A DNA stretch of 64,000 nt from Pseudoips prasinana. Lineage: Eukaryota > Arthropoda > Insecta > Lepidoptera > Nolidae. A program made the translations under genes and the position numbers. The stretch is taken from assembly GCA_951640165.1 (NCBI GenBank), contig OX621264.1:7135001-7199000 (forward strand), written 5' to 3'. The stretch's first letter is position 1. Each line of letters starts with the position of its first letter. Below the pieces are notes generated by a model. The model had not been told where the DNA came from and made no database searches. It saw only the letters and a program-made list of their open reading frames with translations. Shown one piece after another: positions 1 to 43,634 of this stretch.

Positions 1-17
1 TGACCACGATCTCACCT

Positions 18-260
18 GGGGCTCTACAGTCTAAGTCGCCGAACATCAATTTCTCAAATGGCGTTCAAATAAATAAAGGTTTAAAATTACTTAATCAATC
101 GTTAAATCGGCTTCCATGAGCACATGCGACGTCATAAATGGTCCGGAATCGATTGTCAACGTTGAAGCCGATTTAACGATTGATTAAGTCATTTTTAACC
201 TTTATTTATTGAAACGTCATTTAAGAAATCGATGTTTGGCAACTTAGCCGGTAGAGCCCC
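18..260. mobile_element. Palindromic MITE (GGGGCTCTAC family)
   Basis: The two ends are inverted copies (GGGGCTCTAC at 18, GTAGAGCCCC ending at 260), and almost the whole body folds on itself around the centre near 135. Similar copies lie at about 50518-50747, 51186-51558 and 52965-53213. No ORF is present, so it is a non-autonomous DNA element. It sits in LINE-derived sequence. Confidence 0.8.
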
Positions 261-262
261 TG

Positions 263-560
263 ATGGTAAGTGAAGATGTGGTCGAAGGTGGACCGCGCGT
301 ACCTATAAGATGCCTGTTCAATCTAGCCTTGAATAAACCCATGTTGTATGAGTCTGGAAACACGTCGTTTGGGAGGTTGTTCCACAGCTTAGCCGTGCGT
401 ATGATGAAAGAGGAAGCAAAACGCTTCGTACGGCATAATGGGATGTCAACAACATAGCGGTGGAGAGCCTCCCGACGCCTTGTAATCCAATGAAAAAAGG
501 GAGATGGAGGGATACGTTCATGGAGGTCTTGAGCGCTATGCTCGGAGTTTCCCTGCGGGA
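263..560 (-). pseudogene. Non-LTR retrotransposon RT, C-terminal fragment
   Basis: The minus-strand frame reads the C-terminal signature common to insect LINE polyproteins: RTAKLWNNLP, then VFPDSYNMGLFKARLNRHL. Only the end of the ORF2-like protein is present, consistent with 5' truncation on insertion. The frame happens to stay open through the neighbouring, oppositely oriented LINE tail, giving a misleadingly long ORF to 927. Confidence 0.7.
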
Positions 561-875
561 TCGAATCAGAAATGTCGAAATCGGCAGGCGAACCAAAGTC
601 ACCAACATAGCCCGAAGAATTGCAAAACTGAAGTGGCAGTGGGCGGCACATAGCTCGTAGAACTGACGGCCGTTGGGGCAGAAAGGTCCTCGAGTGGCGA
701 CCATGAACCGGAAGACGCAGCGTGGGCAGGCCTCCTACAAGATGGACCGATGATCTTGTGCGAGCCGCTGGAAACTGCTGGATGCGAATAGCGCAAGACC
801 GGCAATTGTGGAGATTTTTGGGGGAGGCCTTTGTCCAGCAGTGGACGTCTTTCGGCGTATATGATGATACATACA
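560..875 (+). pseudogene. RTE-like LINE 3' end
   Basis: The plus strand encodes a broken version of a lepidopteran LINE C-terminus (TKVTNIARRIAKLKWQWA, later GRPPTRWTDDLV, then LCPAVDVF) and ends in the family's GATGAT-type tail. Frames shift several times. Related tails are at 9872-10010 (-), 42695-42855 (+) and 59861-60090. Confidence 0.65.
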
Positions 876-879
876 TACT

Positions 880-1165
880 ACACTCACGTCTGTTTCCCAG
901 AGGGGTAGGCAGAGAAAAGACTTCCATTTGTCACGATCCTCGCACACCTCTTTCACCTCGTTTACCGACATGATATACTTCATATATGCGGTTTAGGGTA
1001 CTTCTGACTTGGCCTTTCTTGAGAACATCTCCGATTTGGTCAGATAATGTTCTACGAGGTCTTCCCCTTCCAGTTGTACCAAACTTGTGTTGTTCTTCTC
1101 TCATTCATCCTTTCTAAATGTCCAAACCATCTCAGCATACCTTTTTCAATCTTTGTGGCTATTTA
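880..1165 (-). pseudogene. RTE-like LINE RT C-terminal fragment
   Basis: The minus strand reads [13 protein letters not shown] near 1130, then a frameshifted [19 protein letters not shown] and an [20 protein letters not shown] end. The RWFGHxERM motif is typical of the C-terminus of insect endonuclease/reverse transcriptase LINEs. It is degraded and has no intact ORF. Confidence 0.65.
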
Positions 1166-1177
1166 TTATTAGTTATT

Positions 1178-1385
1178 CAAGCCGCCCAGTAGGCCTCTGA
1201 CATGGCCTTAACGACTGTTGTCTAATGGCTACAACCGGGACCAACAGCTTAACGTGCCGAGATCAGAGAAATTAAACCACTTTGGCAGTCACCCATCTAT
1301 GGACTGACCACGAGTATAGTTGCTTAACCTCGCTAATCACTGATCGATGAGAGCATCTGGCTATGAGCAACTGTTACCGACACAC
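1178..1385 (+). mobile_element. SINE-like repeat (CAACCGGGACCRACAGC family)
   Basis: A short dispersed repeat with the conserved core GCTTAACGTGC and CATCTATGGACTGACC. Other copies are at about 7880-7979 with 9120-9185, 16133-16580, 41800-41990 (-), 49267-50030 (split), 51620-51870, 57770-58230 (split), 59516-59715 (-) and 60660-60830. There is no ORF. The class is inferred from size and copy pattern. Confidence 0.6.
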
Positions 1386-1439
1386 TGGTTGCGGACCCCA
1401 AGACAAATGATAATAACCCAGTCTATTTACGTTTTCCAG

Positions 1440-1749
1440 GCTATCTTGGGACTACCGCCTCAAATCTCCAGCGCCACAGAACTGCCCGAACTCCTACTAC
1501 CTCCAACTTTTTGATAATATCCCCCCCACTCTTCTTATAGCTGCAACCAACAGCGGTCTCTATGACAACGACAAAACATTCTTGGGCGCACAGGAATTCG
1601 TGAAGGGGTTGAACAAAAATAACAATTTTAATATTGTGACGGTAGAAGGAAATCATGATGTGCATGTAATGAGACCAGAGGTCGTAGGTCCGTTAGTCAA
1701 GGATTTTTTGGTAGGAAATGTGCCTTCAAATGTGTCCAGTAAGCTGTAG
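1440..1749 (+). CDS. Serine hydrolase-like gene, terminal coding exon (partial gene)
   Basis: The last exon of a SERHL/kraken-type alpha/beta hydrolase. The acceptor TTTTCCAG ends at 1439. The first base completes a codon split in phase 2, and 102 codons follow to TAG at 1747-1749. It reads the beta-strand IPPTLLIAAT and VEGNHDVHVMRPE; the first His of NHDVH is the expected catalytic base. It ends in NVSSKL. Exon phase and motif order match the last exons of the two complete relatives in this window. Upstream exons were not found in the first 1.4 kb, so the gene continues to the left. AATAAA at 1807-1812 could be the poly(A) signal, and a tandem array starts 28 bp after the stop. Confidence 0.82.
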
Positions 1750-1776
1750 TTTTGGTATATAGATTGATAAGAACTC

Positions 1777-2805
1777 GTGGATACAGATCCATGGGTCTCA
1801 TAAGACAATAAAGATATACTAAGAACGCACACCATTTTAAAGTATGCCTCCTTTTTGGTATCTGGGTCGATATTGTGACTGTAGATATAATTTAACTGCG
1901 TACTTTTAATATGTATCATTTGGCAGTACTTAAATAAATAAAGGCCCCGTGGATACAGATCATGGCTCTCATAAGACAATAAAGATATAATAAGAGCGCA
2001 CATCATTTTAAAGTATGCCTCCTTTTTGGTATCTGGGTCGATATTGTGACTGTAGATATAATTTTACTGCGTACTTTTAATATGTATCATTTGGCAGTAC
2101 TTAAATAAATAAAGACCCCGTGGATACAGATCATGGCTCTCATAAGACAATAAAGATATACTAAGAACGCACACCATTTTAAAGTATGCCTCCTTTTTGG
2201 TATCTGGGTCGATATTGTGACTGTAGATATAATTTAACTGCGTACTTTTAATATGTATCATTTGGCAGTACTTAAATAAATAAAGGCCCCGTGGATACAG
2301 ATCATGGCTCTCATAAGACAATAAAGATATAATAAGAGCGCACATCATTTTAAAGTATGCCTCCTTTTTGGTATCTGGGTCGATATTGTGACTGTAGATA
2401 TAATTTTACTGCGTACTTTTAATATGTATCATTTGGCAGTACTTAAATAAATAAAGGCCCCGTGGATACAGATCATGGCTCTCATAAGACAATAAAGATA
2501 TACTAAGAACGCACACCATTTTAAAGTATGCCTCCTTTTTGGTATCTGGGTCGATATTGTGATTGTAGATATAATTTATCAGCGTACTTTAAATATGTAT
2601 CATTTGGCAGTAGTTAAATGAATAAAGGTACCGTGGATACAGATCATGGGTCTCATAAGACAAAAAAGATATAATACGAACGCACAACATTTGAAAACAT
2701 GCCTCCTTTTTGGTGTCTGGGTCGATATTGTGATGTTATGTAGATATAATTTACTGCGTACTCTTATTATGTATCATTTGGCAGTACTTAAATAAATAAA
2801 GGTCT
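1777..2805. repeat. 171-bp tandem array, about six units, alternating dimer
   Basis: Repeats of the word GTGGATACAGAT start at 1777, 1949, 2120, 2291, 2462 and 2633, giving periods of 172, 171, 171, 171 and 171 bp. Units alternate between two variants (TACTAAGAACGCACACC versus TAATAAGAGCGCACATC), so the true period is a 342-bp dimer. The last unit is more diverged, with a small insertion. Every unit carries AATAAA words. The array begins in the 3' UTR of the hydrolase exon at 1440-1749. Confidence 0.95.
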
Positions 2806-2857
2806 CGTTAGACTTTAAATATATAATAGGAACACACAACACTCTGGAAATACTCAT

Positions 2858-2940
2858 TCATTGCATTGCGTTCAAAGCAGTCCAGTAAGTTGTAATTTCG
2901 GTATCTGGGTCGATAAGAACCCATAGATACAGACCCGTGG
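2858..2940 (+). pseudogene. Duplicated end of the hydrolase exon and its 3' UTR
   Basis: Sequence around GTCCAGTAAGTTGTAATTTC and the following GATAAGAACCCATAGATACA closely matches the last codons, stop and 3' UTR of the exon ending at 1749 (GTCCAGTAAGCTGTAGTTTT, GATAAGAACTCGTGGATACA). The tandem array therefore lies between two copies of the same gene terminus. No coding capacity remains. Confidence 0.65.
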
Positions 2941-3142
2941 GTGCGCGGACGCAATAATGTACTCTTTCATCTATCTATGATGAAGATAAAAGAGTCTATT
3001 AAGACGCGCGCAAATAGCTCCTATTGCTTATGCTATTAAGATTTATGAACGGTAAAAGTAAATCATTTAGATTTAATTCCAATAAAGGTGGTAGGGTCTT
3101 TAGATAGACAATTTTAGGTAAGTTGGAATGTAAGGCATTTTT

Positions 3143-3600
3143 TTGATCAAGCAAGGGGAATGTCTACGCATGCTACCCGCAAAAAGTGACTACGGGTGGA
3201 TATGTTGGACTCGTACCGTACTTAACCTGCCGTGGCTGTCTCTTCGCGCCTGGTGGGGGAGCCCTGAGAACGCGGGTATGCTGCTCCGGTGCCCCCCTTT
3301 TGTGCCATGTCCCAGACGGTCGGAACTCGTGCCTTGGGGGGCCCTGGATTGCCCTCCCCTATTTATATTCCTGCCACAGGGCACAGCGACTGCGCCATAA
3401 ACTGATCGCTGTCTTCCCAGAACTGCTTGCACATGACGGCAGTAGAGGACACTTCTCATACTGCCACCGCAGCCACGAGGGGAGTTGGGCTATCGCCGCC
3501 GCCCTGACGCCTCCTCCGTCTACGGAGGACGAGGATCGGCATATTCCCCTCTCCTACTGAAGCATGAGTGCCTCACAGAAAGAGACCACAGCGAAGCTTG
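3143..3600 (+). repeat. GC-rich dispersed repeat, copy 1
   Basis: A patch much richer in GC than its surroundings. It is homologous to 55918-56230, sharing CCGCAAAAAGTG, GAACGCGGGTATGCTGCTCC, GCACAGCGACTGCGCCA and ATCGCTGTCTTCC. Overlapping ORFs exist on both strands, but none is shared convincingly between copies. The origin is unknown. In the second copy it lies directly upstream of a LINE fragment (56266-56680), so a LINE 5' or internal segment is possible. Confidence 0.6.
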
Positions 3601-4097
3601 TAAGATTGTAATTATAGTTTTGGTATTGGGTCTATATGAATATGGTTAGATGGGTCGTAACAAACTGATTTTAAATGGAATTGTAATAGAAATAATGGAC
3701 TTTAGTTGAGGAGCTAACTAGTTTATATATAAATAAATATCTTGGGACAACTAACACGCTATCCATCAGTATATTCTCGCGTTGTGATAACGTATTAAAT
3801 TGTATTAAATTTACTTGTTGTTGTATGATGTTGAAAGACAAATAATATATGTATTTTTTTATTTTTTATAAATATTTAATATTAAGGTTTATTTCTTTAA
3901 ATGCTAGTCAATTATCACCCAAATCTTCTGAGCAGGTATCTCCGAAATGTTTATGCCTGCAAATTTATATAATAATATGCTAGTCTCATAAAAAATCCGC
4001 TATCGGTGTCTATTAATCTGATATGATGGGCACATTTCATCAGTATTCTACATTTGACACCTGTCATTAATATTGACGTAAGCGTAGCGGTATATTA

Positions 4098-5379
4098 GGT
4101 CTTTACCTATGAAATTGCCGTTCTGCAGTACTGGCCATTTCAAATCAAAATAATTTTTGTTTGGCTAAGAATTCTAATTTCAAATTAATTTTATTTTAAA
4201 AACATGGATTCTTTTTTCCAAAAGTAGTCATTTCTTTATTGATTAGTGTTACATTTTCATCGCATTTCAATCTTTTTCGTCATCATGGATACGTTAAAAA
4301 TTCGAGTAATTATGGAATATGAGTACCGTCGTGGCAGCAACGCGGCACAAGCGGCACGCAACATCAACGACGTTTACGGAGCTAACACTACAAACCAACG
4401 CACCACCTGTTATTGGTTTGCTCGCTTCCGTTCTGGAAATTTCGACCTGAAAAATGAACCTCGCGGTCGTCCGAAGACTTTGGTCGACAATGACGAATTA
4501 AAGGCGGTTGTGGAAGCTGATGATACACAATCTACGGCTGAATTAGCAGCAGCTTTCGACGTTAGCGTCAAAACAATATTGGTCCATTTGCGTCAAATTG
4601 GCAAGGTAAAAAAGCTTGACAAATGGGTGCCCCACGAACTCAATGATCGCCAGCGCGAAGTACGCGTCGAGACGTGCCTTGCACTGCTCAACAGACACAC
4701 AAATGAAGGAATTCTGAACCGCATTGTTACCTGCGATGAAAAATGGATTCTGTTTGATAACCGCAAGCGCTCAGCAAGTTGGTTGGATCCTGGTTCAGCA
4801 CCTAAACAATGCCCTAAACGAAAACTTACCCCTAGAAAAGTGATGGTCACTGTTTGGTGGTCTAGCGCCGGTGTGATTCATCACAGCTTCTTACCAAACG
4901 GGGTGAGCATTACTGCAGATGTGTACTGTGAAGAACTGAGCACAATGATGGAGAAGCTGGCGCATCTCCAACCAGCATTGGTCAATCGCTCGTCTCCGCT
5001 GCTCCTGCACGACAACGCGCGACCTCATACTGCACAGCAGACGGTCTCCAAGTTGCAAGAACTGGGGTTGGAAGCTCTCCGTCATCCGCCCTACTCACCA
5101 GACCTTGCGCCTACAGACTACTACTTTTTCCAGAATTTGGATAACTTCTTGGCGGGAAAAAAATTCAATACCCGAGAGGCAGTACAAAATGCCTTTGAAG
5201 AATTTGTTGCCTCCCGTCCAGCTGATTTCTTTAAGAAGGGCATCAATAAACTGCCACTGCGATGGCAAAGATGCATTGATTGCATGGGTGATTACTTCGA
5301 TTAATACAAATAAAAAAATTCATGAAAAACATTCGTTTAAATTTTTTCATACAAAACGGCAATTTCATAGGTAAAGACC
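4098..5379 (+). mobile_element. Full-length mariner element (cecropia-type)
   Basis: A 1282-bp element bounded by TA at 4096-4097 and 5380-5381. The termini are inverted: GGTCTTTACCTATGAAATTG and the next five bases are identical at both ends (25 bp). The size fits mariner. One uninterrupted transposase ORF (4285-5304) lies between them. The element is inside a repeat-like context: a short sequence containing TGACACCTGTCATTAAT before it (about 4050) has a similar copy after it (about 5550). Confidence 0.93.
4285..5304 (+). CDS. Mariner transposase, DD34D, intact ORF
   Basis: A 339-aa transposase that cuts and pastes the surrounding mariner element at TA sites. The ATG at 4285 (MDTLKIRVIM) is preferred; the frame opens slightly upstream without a better ATG. 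The N-terminal helix-turn-helix region runs to about residue 110 and is followed by KWVPHEL. Catalytic motifs are IVTCDEKW, LLHDNARPH and YSPDLAPTDYYFF, with 34 residues between the second and third Asp. All three Asp are present and there is no stop or frameshift. The linker and catalytic region resemble the cecropia subfamily, to which the transposase part of vertebrate SETMAR belongs. Subfamily is by recognition, not computed. The element lies beyond the 3' end of the minus-strand hydrolase gene. Confidence 0.93.
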   Translation: MDTLKIRVIMEYEYRRGSNAAQAARNINDVYGANTTNQRTTCYWFARFRSGNFDLKNEPRGRPKTLVDNDELKAVVEADDTQSTAELAAAFDVSVKTILVHLRQIGKVKKLDKWVPHELNDRQREVRVETCLALLNRHTNEGILNRIVTCDEKWILFDNRKRSASWLDPGSAPKQCPKRKLTPRKVMVTVWWSSAGVIHHSFLPNGVSITADVYCEELSTMMEKLAHLQPALVNRSSPLLLHDNARPHTAQQTVSKLQELGLEALRHPPYSPDLAPTDYYFFQNLDNFLAGKKFNTREAVQNAFEEFVASRPADFFKKGINKLPLRWQRCIDCMGDYFD

Positions 5380-5836
5380 TATTATTATGGAAACTTCAAA
5401 CACAATTGCGTCGCCCGTTCATTTTTAGATACACATAAGCAAATAATGTTTGTCCGCGGCGAAAATTGTGTCTGAAGACTCATTAATCTTAAATTACGGG
5501 TATTAATTGTCAAACAGGAACCAGCTGCGTTGTATTACTATACAGTATTTCAAATTTGACATCTGTCATTAATACTGAGTTGACGCGAGCGCCACCACAT
5601 CTCAGAGTACTGTGACAGATTCATACGTAATTACGTCGTACTTTGATTCTTGGATTAAAATATTCAATATATAAAAATAAATATAATGGAAAATACGTCT
5701 GCAAGTATCTTTAAAAGTATATTCAATGCACGAAATTAAACATTCCAGGATTTACAAGTAATTACGAAAATGTGGGTATTATTATATTTTGGAGCCGCTA
5801 ACTTGCTAGGCTGTTTTGAGTTTTTGAAACAAGGTA

Positions 5837-5972
5837 CAGACGGCAGTACATCCAGCTATCCCAATCTGTCAAATTTCTTTTATAGATTTTTAAACTTTAT
5901 CACATAAGCATAAGGTTCACTTTCAATTGGGGAAATTTGACAGATTGAGGTAACTTGATGTGCAGGCGTCTG
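5837..5972. mobile_element. Hairpin MITE (CAGACGCCAGCACATC family)
   Basis: A TA-flanked, fully palindromic element of about 135 bp whose arms read CAGACGSCAGYACATC and AATCTGTCAAATTTC. It is one of at least ten copies in the window and has no ORF. TA target sites suggest mobilisation by a Tc1/mariner transposase. It lies 43 bp downstream of the minus-strand hydrolase stop codon, so it may be part of the 3' UTR. Confidence 0.85.
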
Positions 5973-6015
5973 TACTGAATAAATATATAATAATGAAATG
6001 AATAAACTTTATCAA

Positions 6016-39621
<33,606 letters not shown>

Positions 39622-40298
39622 TGTTGGAGTCCTGTAAATCAGTAAAACTACTAATACTTTTGCCGCTATTATTTTATTCCGTAGACTATGGAACCATAGC
39701 TAATTATATATAACTTTAAAAGAATGCGGAAAATATGTGATAAAATATAGTTAACTAATTTATAATTATTATTTTGTACGAACTGATAAAACTATTTACA
39801 ACTTTTATTGCATTTAACGATTTCTAAGATTGTCTGTAGTTTGATAAACGTTATGCTTACATACTCTTTGGATTTGAACTCGCGCACGGATACAGAAAAC
39901 AGCAAATTGTAGAACGGAAAAACATTGCTCATTAAACATCATATCGACATAGACATATTTTTATTGGAAAATGGTGCTTATATTTTAAGCAATAAGGTTA
40001 CACACTGTTACTAACTTACTGTTCCCCCAGTAGTGATAAGTTTAGTTAGAAACATATTTATAAATAGCTATTTAATTACCTATGCATTTGACGTTTTTAA
40101 TGTAATACTTCTTTTTATATCAACACAATGTTCATAATTCAAATTACTTTAGTTTTTATGTAGTATTAATAATAAGATATATTATAAAACTTAAACAGAG
40201 GTTAGTAGAGTTTTGAGTTAAATTTAATAGAAATAAGGAAATAAAAGTTGTGTTTAAGCAAGATATTAATACATTTAAAAAAAACAAGTAACACTTAC

Positions 40299-40400
40299 GC
40301 GATTTGATGTAGCCGTCTGGCCCACTTCATATTACCTAATATATTTTTTTATCAATTCTATCTTATCTGTGTTTATTGTTCACCTACCTTTTTGCGCGGT
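40299..40400 (-). other. Candidate 5' UTR exon of the minus hydrolase gene
   Basis: On the minus strand CATCAAATCGC is followed by a consensus donor GTAAGTGTT at 40298. With the acceptor just before the ATG exon this could splice a non-coding leader. The upstream limit is unknown; 40400 is arbitrary. The surrounding 39640-40700 holds no recognised repeat, which fits a promoter region. Confidence 0.35.
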
Positions 40401-40830
40401 ATTACACGAACTTTATACCGACGTTACTGCGCTAATCTATGCTATTTGCCAGTCGGTGAATAGGTATATTACAACCAGAAATGTAGTAACATTTTGGTAG
40501 TAATGATAATGAATTTTTATAATTACTGTTTCAAGTGTTTTTAAAACTGACACCTATTTGTCTTTGTGACAACTGATTAGGATAATTATTAGCTATATTA
40601 TTATGAGCCAATTCTGCAAGCAGTCTCTATCCATTAAAAATAATTATCGAAGAGGTTTTGGTGAAGTATTTGTCGCTTTTAAGTTGAGAAGAATAATACG
40701 ATCAGAATGAGTGTCGCGGGGTACTTTACAAACATATAATTGACTTAAGATTAAGATGGGCGGGAATTGAACCCGGGGCACGGAGTGGCGAGGCGACTGT
40801 CTTAACCACTGGGTCACACGTATTAACCTA

Positions 40831-41119
40831 CTAGCTGTGCCCCGCGGTTTTACCCGCGTTAAATTTTATAAATTACCACAGCTCTTCGCCCGTAGGTGAT
40901 AGCGTGATAATATGTACCCTATATGTTGACCCGACCTCTTAGTAATATTCATGCAAAAATTGAAGTTAATCCATACAGTACTTTTTGAGTTTAGCCCGGA
41001 CATACATACAGAGACAAACAGACAAAAATTCTAAAAACTATATTTTTGGCTTCGATATCGATTGTAGATCACGCCCATGTACAGTTTTGACTTTCCTACG
41101 ATTTTATTATATGTATAGA
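40831..41119 (-). mobile_element. Complete Helitron (289 bp)
   Basis: On the minus strand: TCTATACATATAATAAAATC after A, through GGGCTAAACTCAAAAAGTAC, to CCGCGGGGCACAGCTAG before T. It adjoins a partial minus SINE at 40705-40830. Confidence 0.83.
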
Positions 41120-41280
41120 TTAGTCAAAATCCCCAGAATCGTATTCGTAATTTAACTGATTTAGTTGTAGGGATAAGTTGGGCAGATGATTCAAAAACAT
41201 TCATAGATTATAAAAAAAATGATTTGGGTCTTCTTGCTGAAGAAAATTTGATCTTACTTTCAACCTGCAATACTAATGTA

Positions 41281-41744
41281 CAGACGCTCGCACATCAAGC
41301 TACCCCAATCTGTCAAATTTCCCCAATTGAATGTGAACCTTATGCTTAGGTAATAAAGTTGAAAATCTATAAAAGAAATTTGACAGATCGGGGTAGCTGG
41401 ATGTGCTGGCGTCTGTGTCGTACGCTTTGTTCTGATTATCCAGTAGGGTTGGCTACTTTGCTTAAGTCCCAATCGGAATCGATTTTCCGGAAAATCGATT
41501 CACGGCCATACGATCTATGATATATGTATATAAATTTTTATATTGATTCAAGGGAATACGAACTTCACCCAGGTCGAATCTTAAAAAAAAACGTATCAAC
41601 TAAAACGTACAGACGCCAACACATCAAGCTACCCAAATCTGTCTCATTTCCCCAATTGAAAGTGAACCTTATGCTTAAATAATAAAGTAGAAAATCTATT
41701 TAAGAAATTCGACAGACTGGGGTAGCTGGATGTGCTGGCGTCTG
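41281..41744. mobile_element. Two hairpin MITEs (CAGACGCCAGCACATC family)
   Basis: 41281-41415 and 41610-41744 are separate palindromes with TA or degenerate TA flanks. The short stretch between includes the self-complementary CGATTTTCCGGAAAATCG near 41478. Confidence 0.8.
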
Positions 41745-41799
41745 TACCATTGGAACGTAGGTACTGATCTTTGCACACCTATCACAGAAGCGTTCATAG

Positions 41800-42125
41800 C
41801 TAGATGCTCTTACCAGTCCGTAAGTGATCGGCGAGGTTAAGCAACTAGGCTCGCGGTCAGTCCATAGATGGGTGACCACCAAAGTAGTTTAATTTCTGAG
41901 CGTCGCGTCTCCGTGATTCGGAGGGCACGTTAAGCTGTCGGTCGCGGTTGTAGTCGTTAGGCAACAGTCGTTAAGCCATGTCAGAGTTAGGTCAGGTTAA
42001 CGATTAACGGACTTTTGCATATTAACGGAAGTTAACGTATCCGTTAACATTTTCAAAAGTTAACTTAAAAGTTAATCCGTTAATCAAAATGTTAACTTCG
42101 TTAATTAACGATTAACGAGTTACCT
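41800..42125. repeat. SINE-like repeat (minus) and GTTAAC-word cluster
   Basis: 41800-41990 is a minus copy of the CAACCGGGACCGACAGC-type repeat. About 41995-42125 is dominated by GTTAACG/CGTTAAT words in both orientations. No ORF. Confidence 0.65.
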
Positions 42126-42144
42126 AATGCCCAGCTATGCCAAA

Positions 42145-42315
42145 GGGTAAAACGGGACCCTATTACTAAAACTTCGCTGTCTGTCTGACTGTCCGTCTGT
42201 CACCGGGCTGTAACTCATGAACCGTGATAGTTAGACAGTTCCGATTTTCACAGATGATATTTTTTTGTTGCTGCTATAACAACAAAAATAAAATAAAATA
42301 AACATTATGAAGAAG
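42145..42315 (+). repeat. Dispersed insect repeat (ACCCTATTACTAAAAC)
   Basis: Contains GTCTGTCTGACTGTCCGTCT, ACCGGGCTGTAACTCATGAA and TGCTGCTATAACAACAAAAA, a sequence style seen repeatedly in arthropod genomes. Class uncertain. Confidence 0.45.
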
Positions 42316-42415
42316 AAATAGGTATGATATTTTGTTTATTTTACTATCGAGTTTATTATTGTCCTGTGATGTTTCATTCTTTGTATAATTGTAATACGAA
42401 AAGTTAAACTGTTCT

Positions 42416-42472
42416 AGTTATGAACGTAAACTATTAATCGATATTTTCGATTAATAGTTTACGTTCATAACT
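42416..42472. repeat. Perfect 25-bp inverted repeat
   Basis: 42416-42440 and 42448-42472 are exact inverse copies (arm AGTTATGAACGTAAACTATT and five more) around a 7-nt loop. Confidence 0.9.
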
Positions 42473-42694
42473 TGTATTTAATATGGCCCCGGTAACCAAA
42501 TCAAACGTTTATGATTTTTTAATAAAATGATACGGGCGGACAATGCATAATTACACATTTTACTTTGTGTAGCCATGTCATGTTATTAAATAAAAGCAGA
42601 TGGTTGAACTTAGCGGAAATACTACCAATTTGGAAAATCGTTTTAATTTTTTCCTGATTTCATTCAATCAGGCAGTTATTCTGGGATAAGCAAA

Positions 42695-42855
42695 AGTGAC
42701 AGCGTGGGCAGACCCGCTACAAGTTGGACCGACGATCTGGCAAGGGTCGCGGGAAGCCGCTGGATGCGGGCAGCGCAGGACCGGCTATTGTGACTATCCT
42801 TGGGGGAAACCTTTGTCCAGCAGTGGTCGTCTTTCGGCTGATATGATGATGATGA
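42695..42855 (+). pseudogene. RTE-like LINE 3' end
   Basis: GCGTGGGCAGACCCGCTACA, CGGGAAGCCGCTGGATGCGG, CCAGCAGTGGTCGTCTTTCG, then GCTGATATGATGATGATG. Only the C-terminal end remains, with frame breaks. Confidence 0.7.
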
Positions 42856-43634
42856 AGCAAAAGTGAAGAAAGTTACTATATAATATATACAATAAAAATA
42901 AAATAAAAAAGGTTTTTATTCACGTAGACTTTAAAAAAGCGCTTGTAAATAGTCAGAATATGTTCGCAGTAATATATAATTAATTTATAATTATTTCTAG
43001 GTACATATAGATATTTAGGTACACGGATTGTAGGAAATAATTTACAATAAGATTTATTTTATAACAGTAACGATATTTAGCTAACTAAAATTAATTTATT
43101 GTCAAGGATCATGTGTAGGTTTAATTATCTAAATATTAGCTATATTTTTACTACATATTGTCTGTCATAATTAAGCTCTTAGTTAATAAAATTATGTGAT
43201 AGCCAGTTATAATTGTGGTTTGATTTACTTGGAATAAGTAGTAAGTAAAGTCTACAGCTACTATACCTACAACAGGTGGTACGCTGACGTAATACTTAAT
43301 ATTTACTAGGTCTGCAAGGCATTCTGGTGCTTGTAAATATTGAGTTAAGCAGGTGTAATACTTTTTCAATTAGACTTATTACTTACTTTTCCCATAGACA
43401 ATTGTTAATTCGGTGATTATTCTTCCGTGTTTTTTATGAATTCAAATATATGTACACACGAGTATGGTCACTACCACTGTGATATATATGAAGAAGATCG
43501 GTTCAGCCGTTCAGGAGGAGTACTCAGGAATCGGCTTAGAAGGAGCATCGTTTCGTTTACCTCAATTAAAAATTGTGGCCCTCTGTAGAAATTTAAATAA
43601 TAATGCACATAGGTAGTTAATCTTTAACTAAGTA

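Noticed and set aside
244..927. 227-codon minus ORF as a host gene
   Set aside because: It spans a sense LINE C-terminus and the antisense of another LINE tail; only the 263-560 part has family signal.
3143..3560. Overlapping ORFs in the GC-rich repeat as genes
   Set aside because: GC-rich sequence leaves frames open on both strands, and the second copy (55918-56230) does not preserve the same reading frame convincingly.
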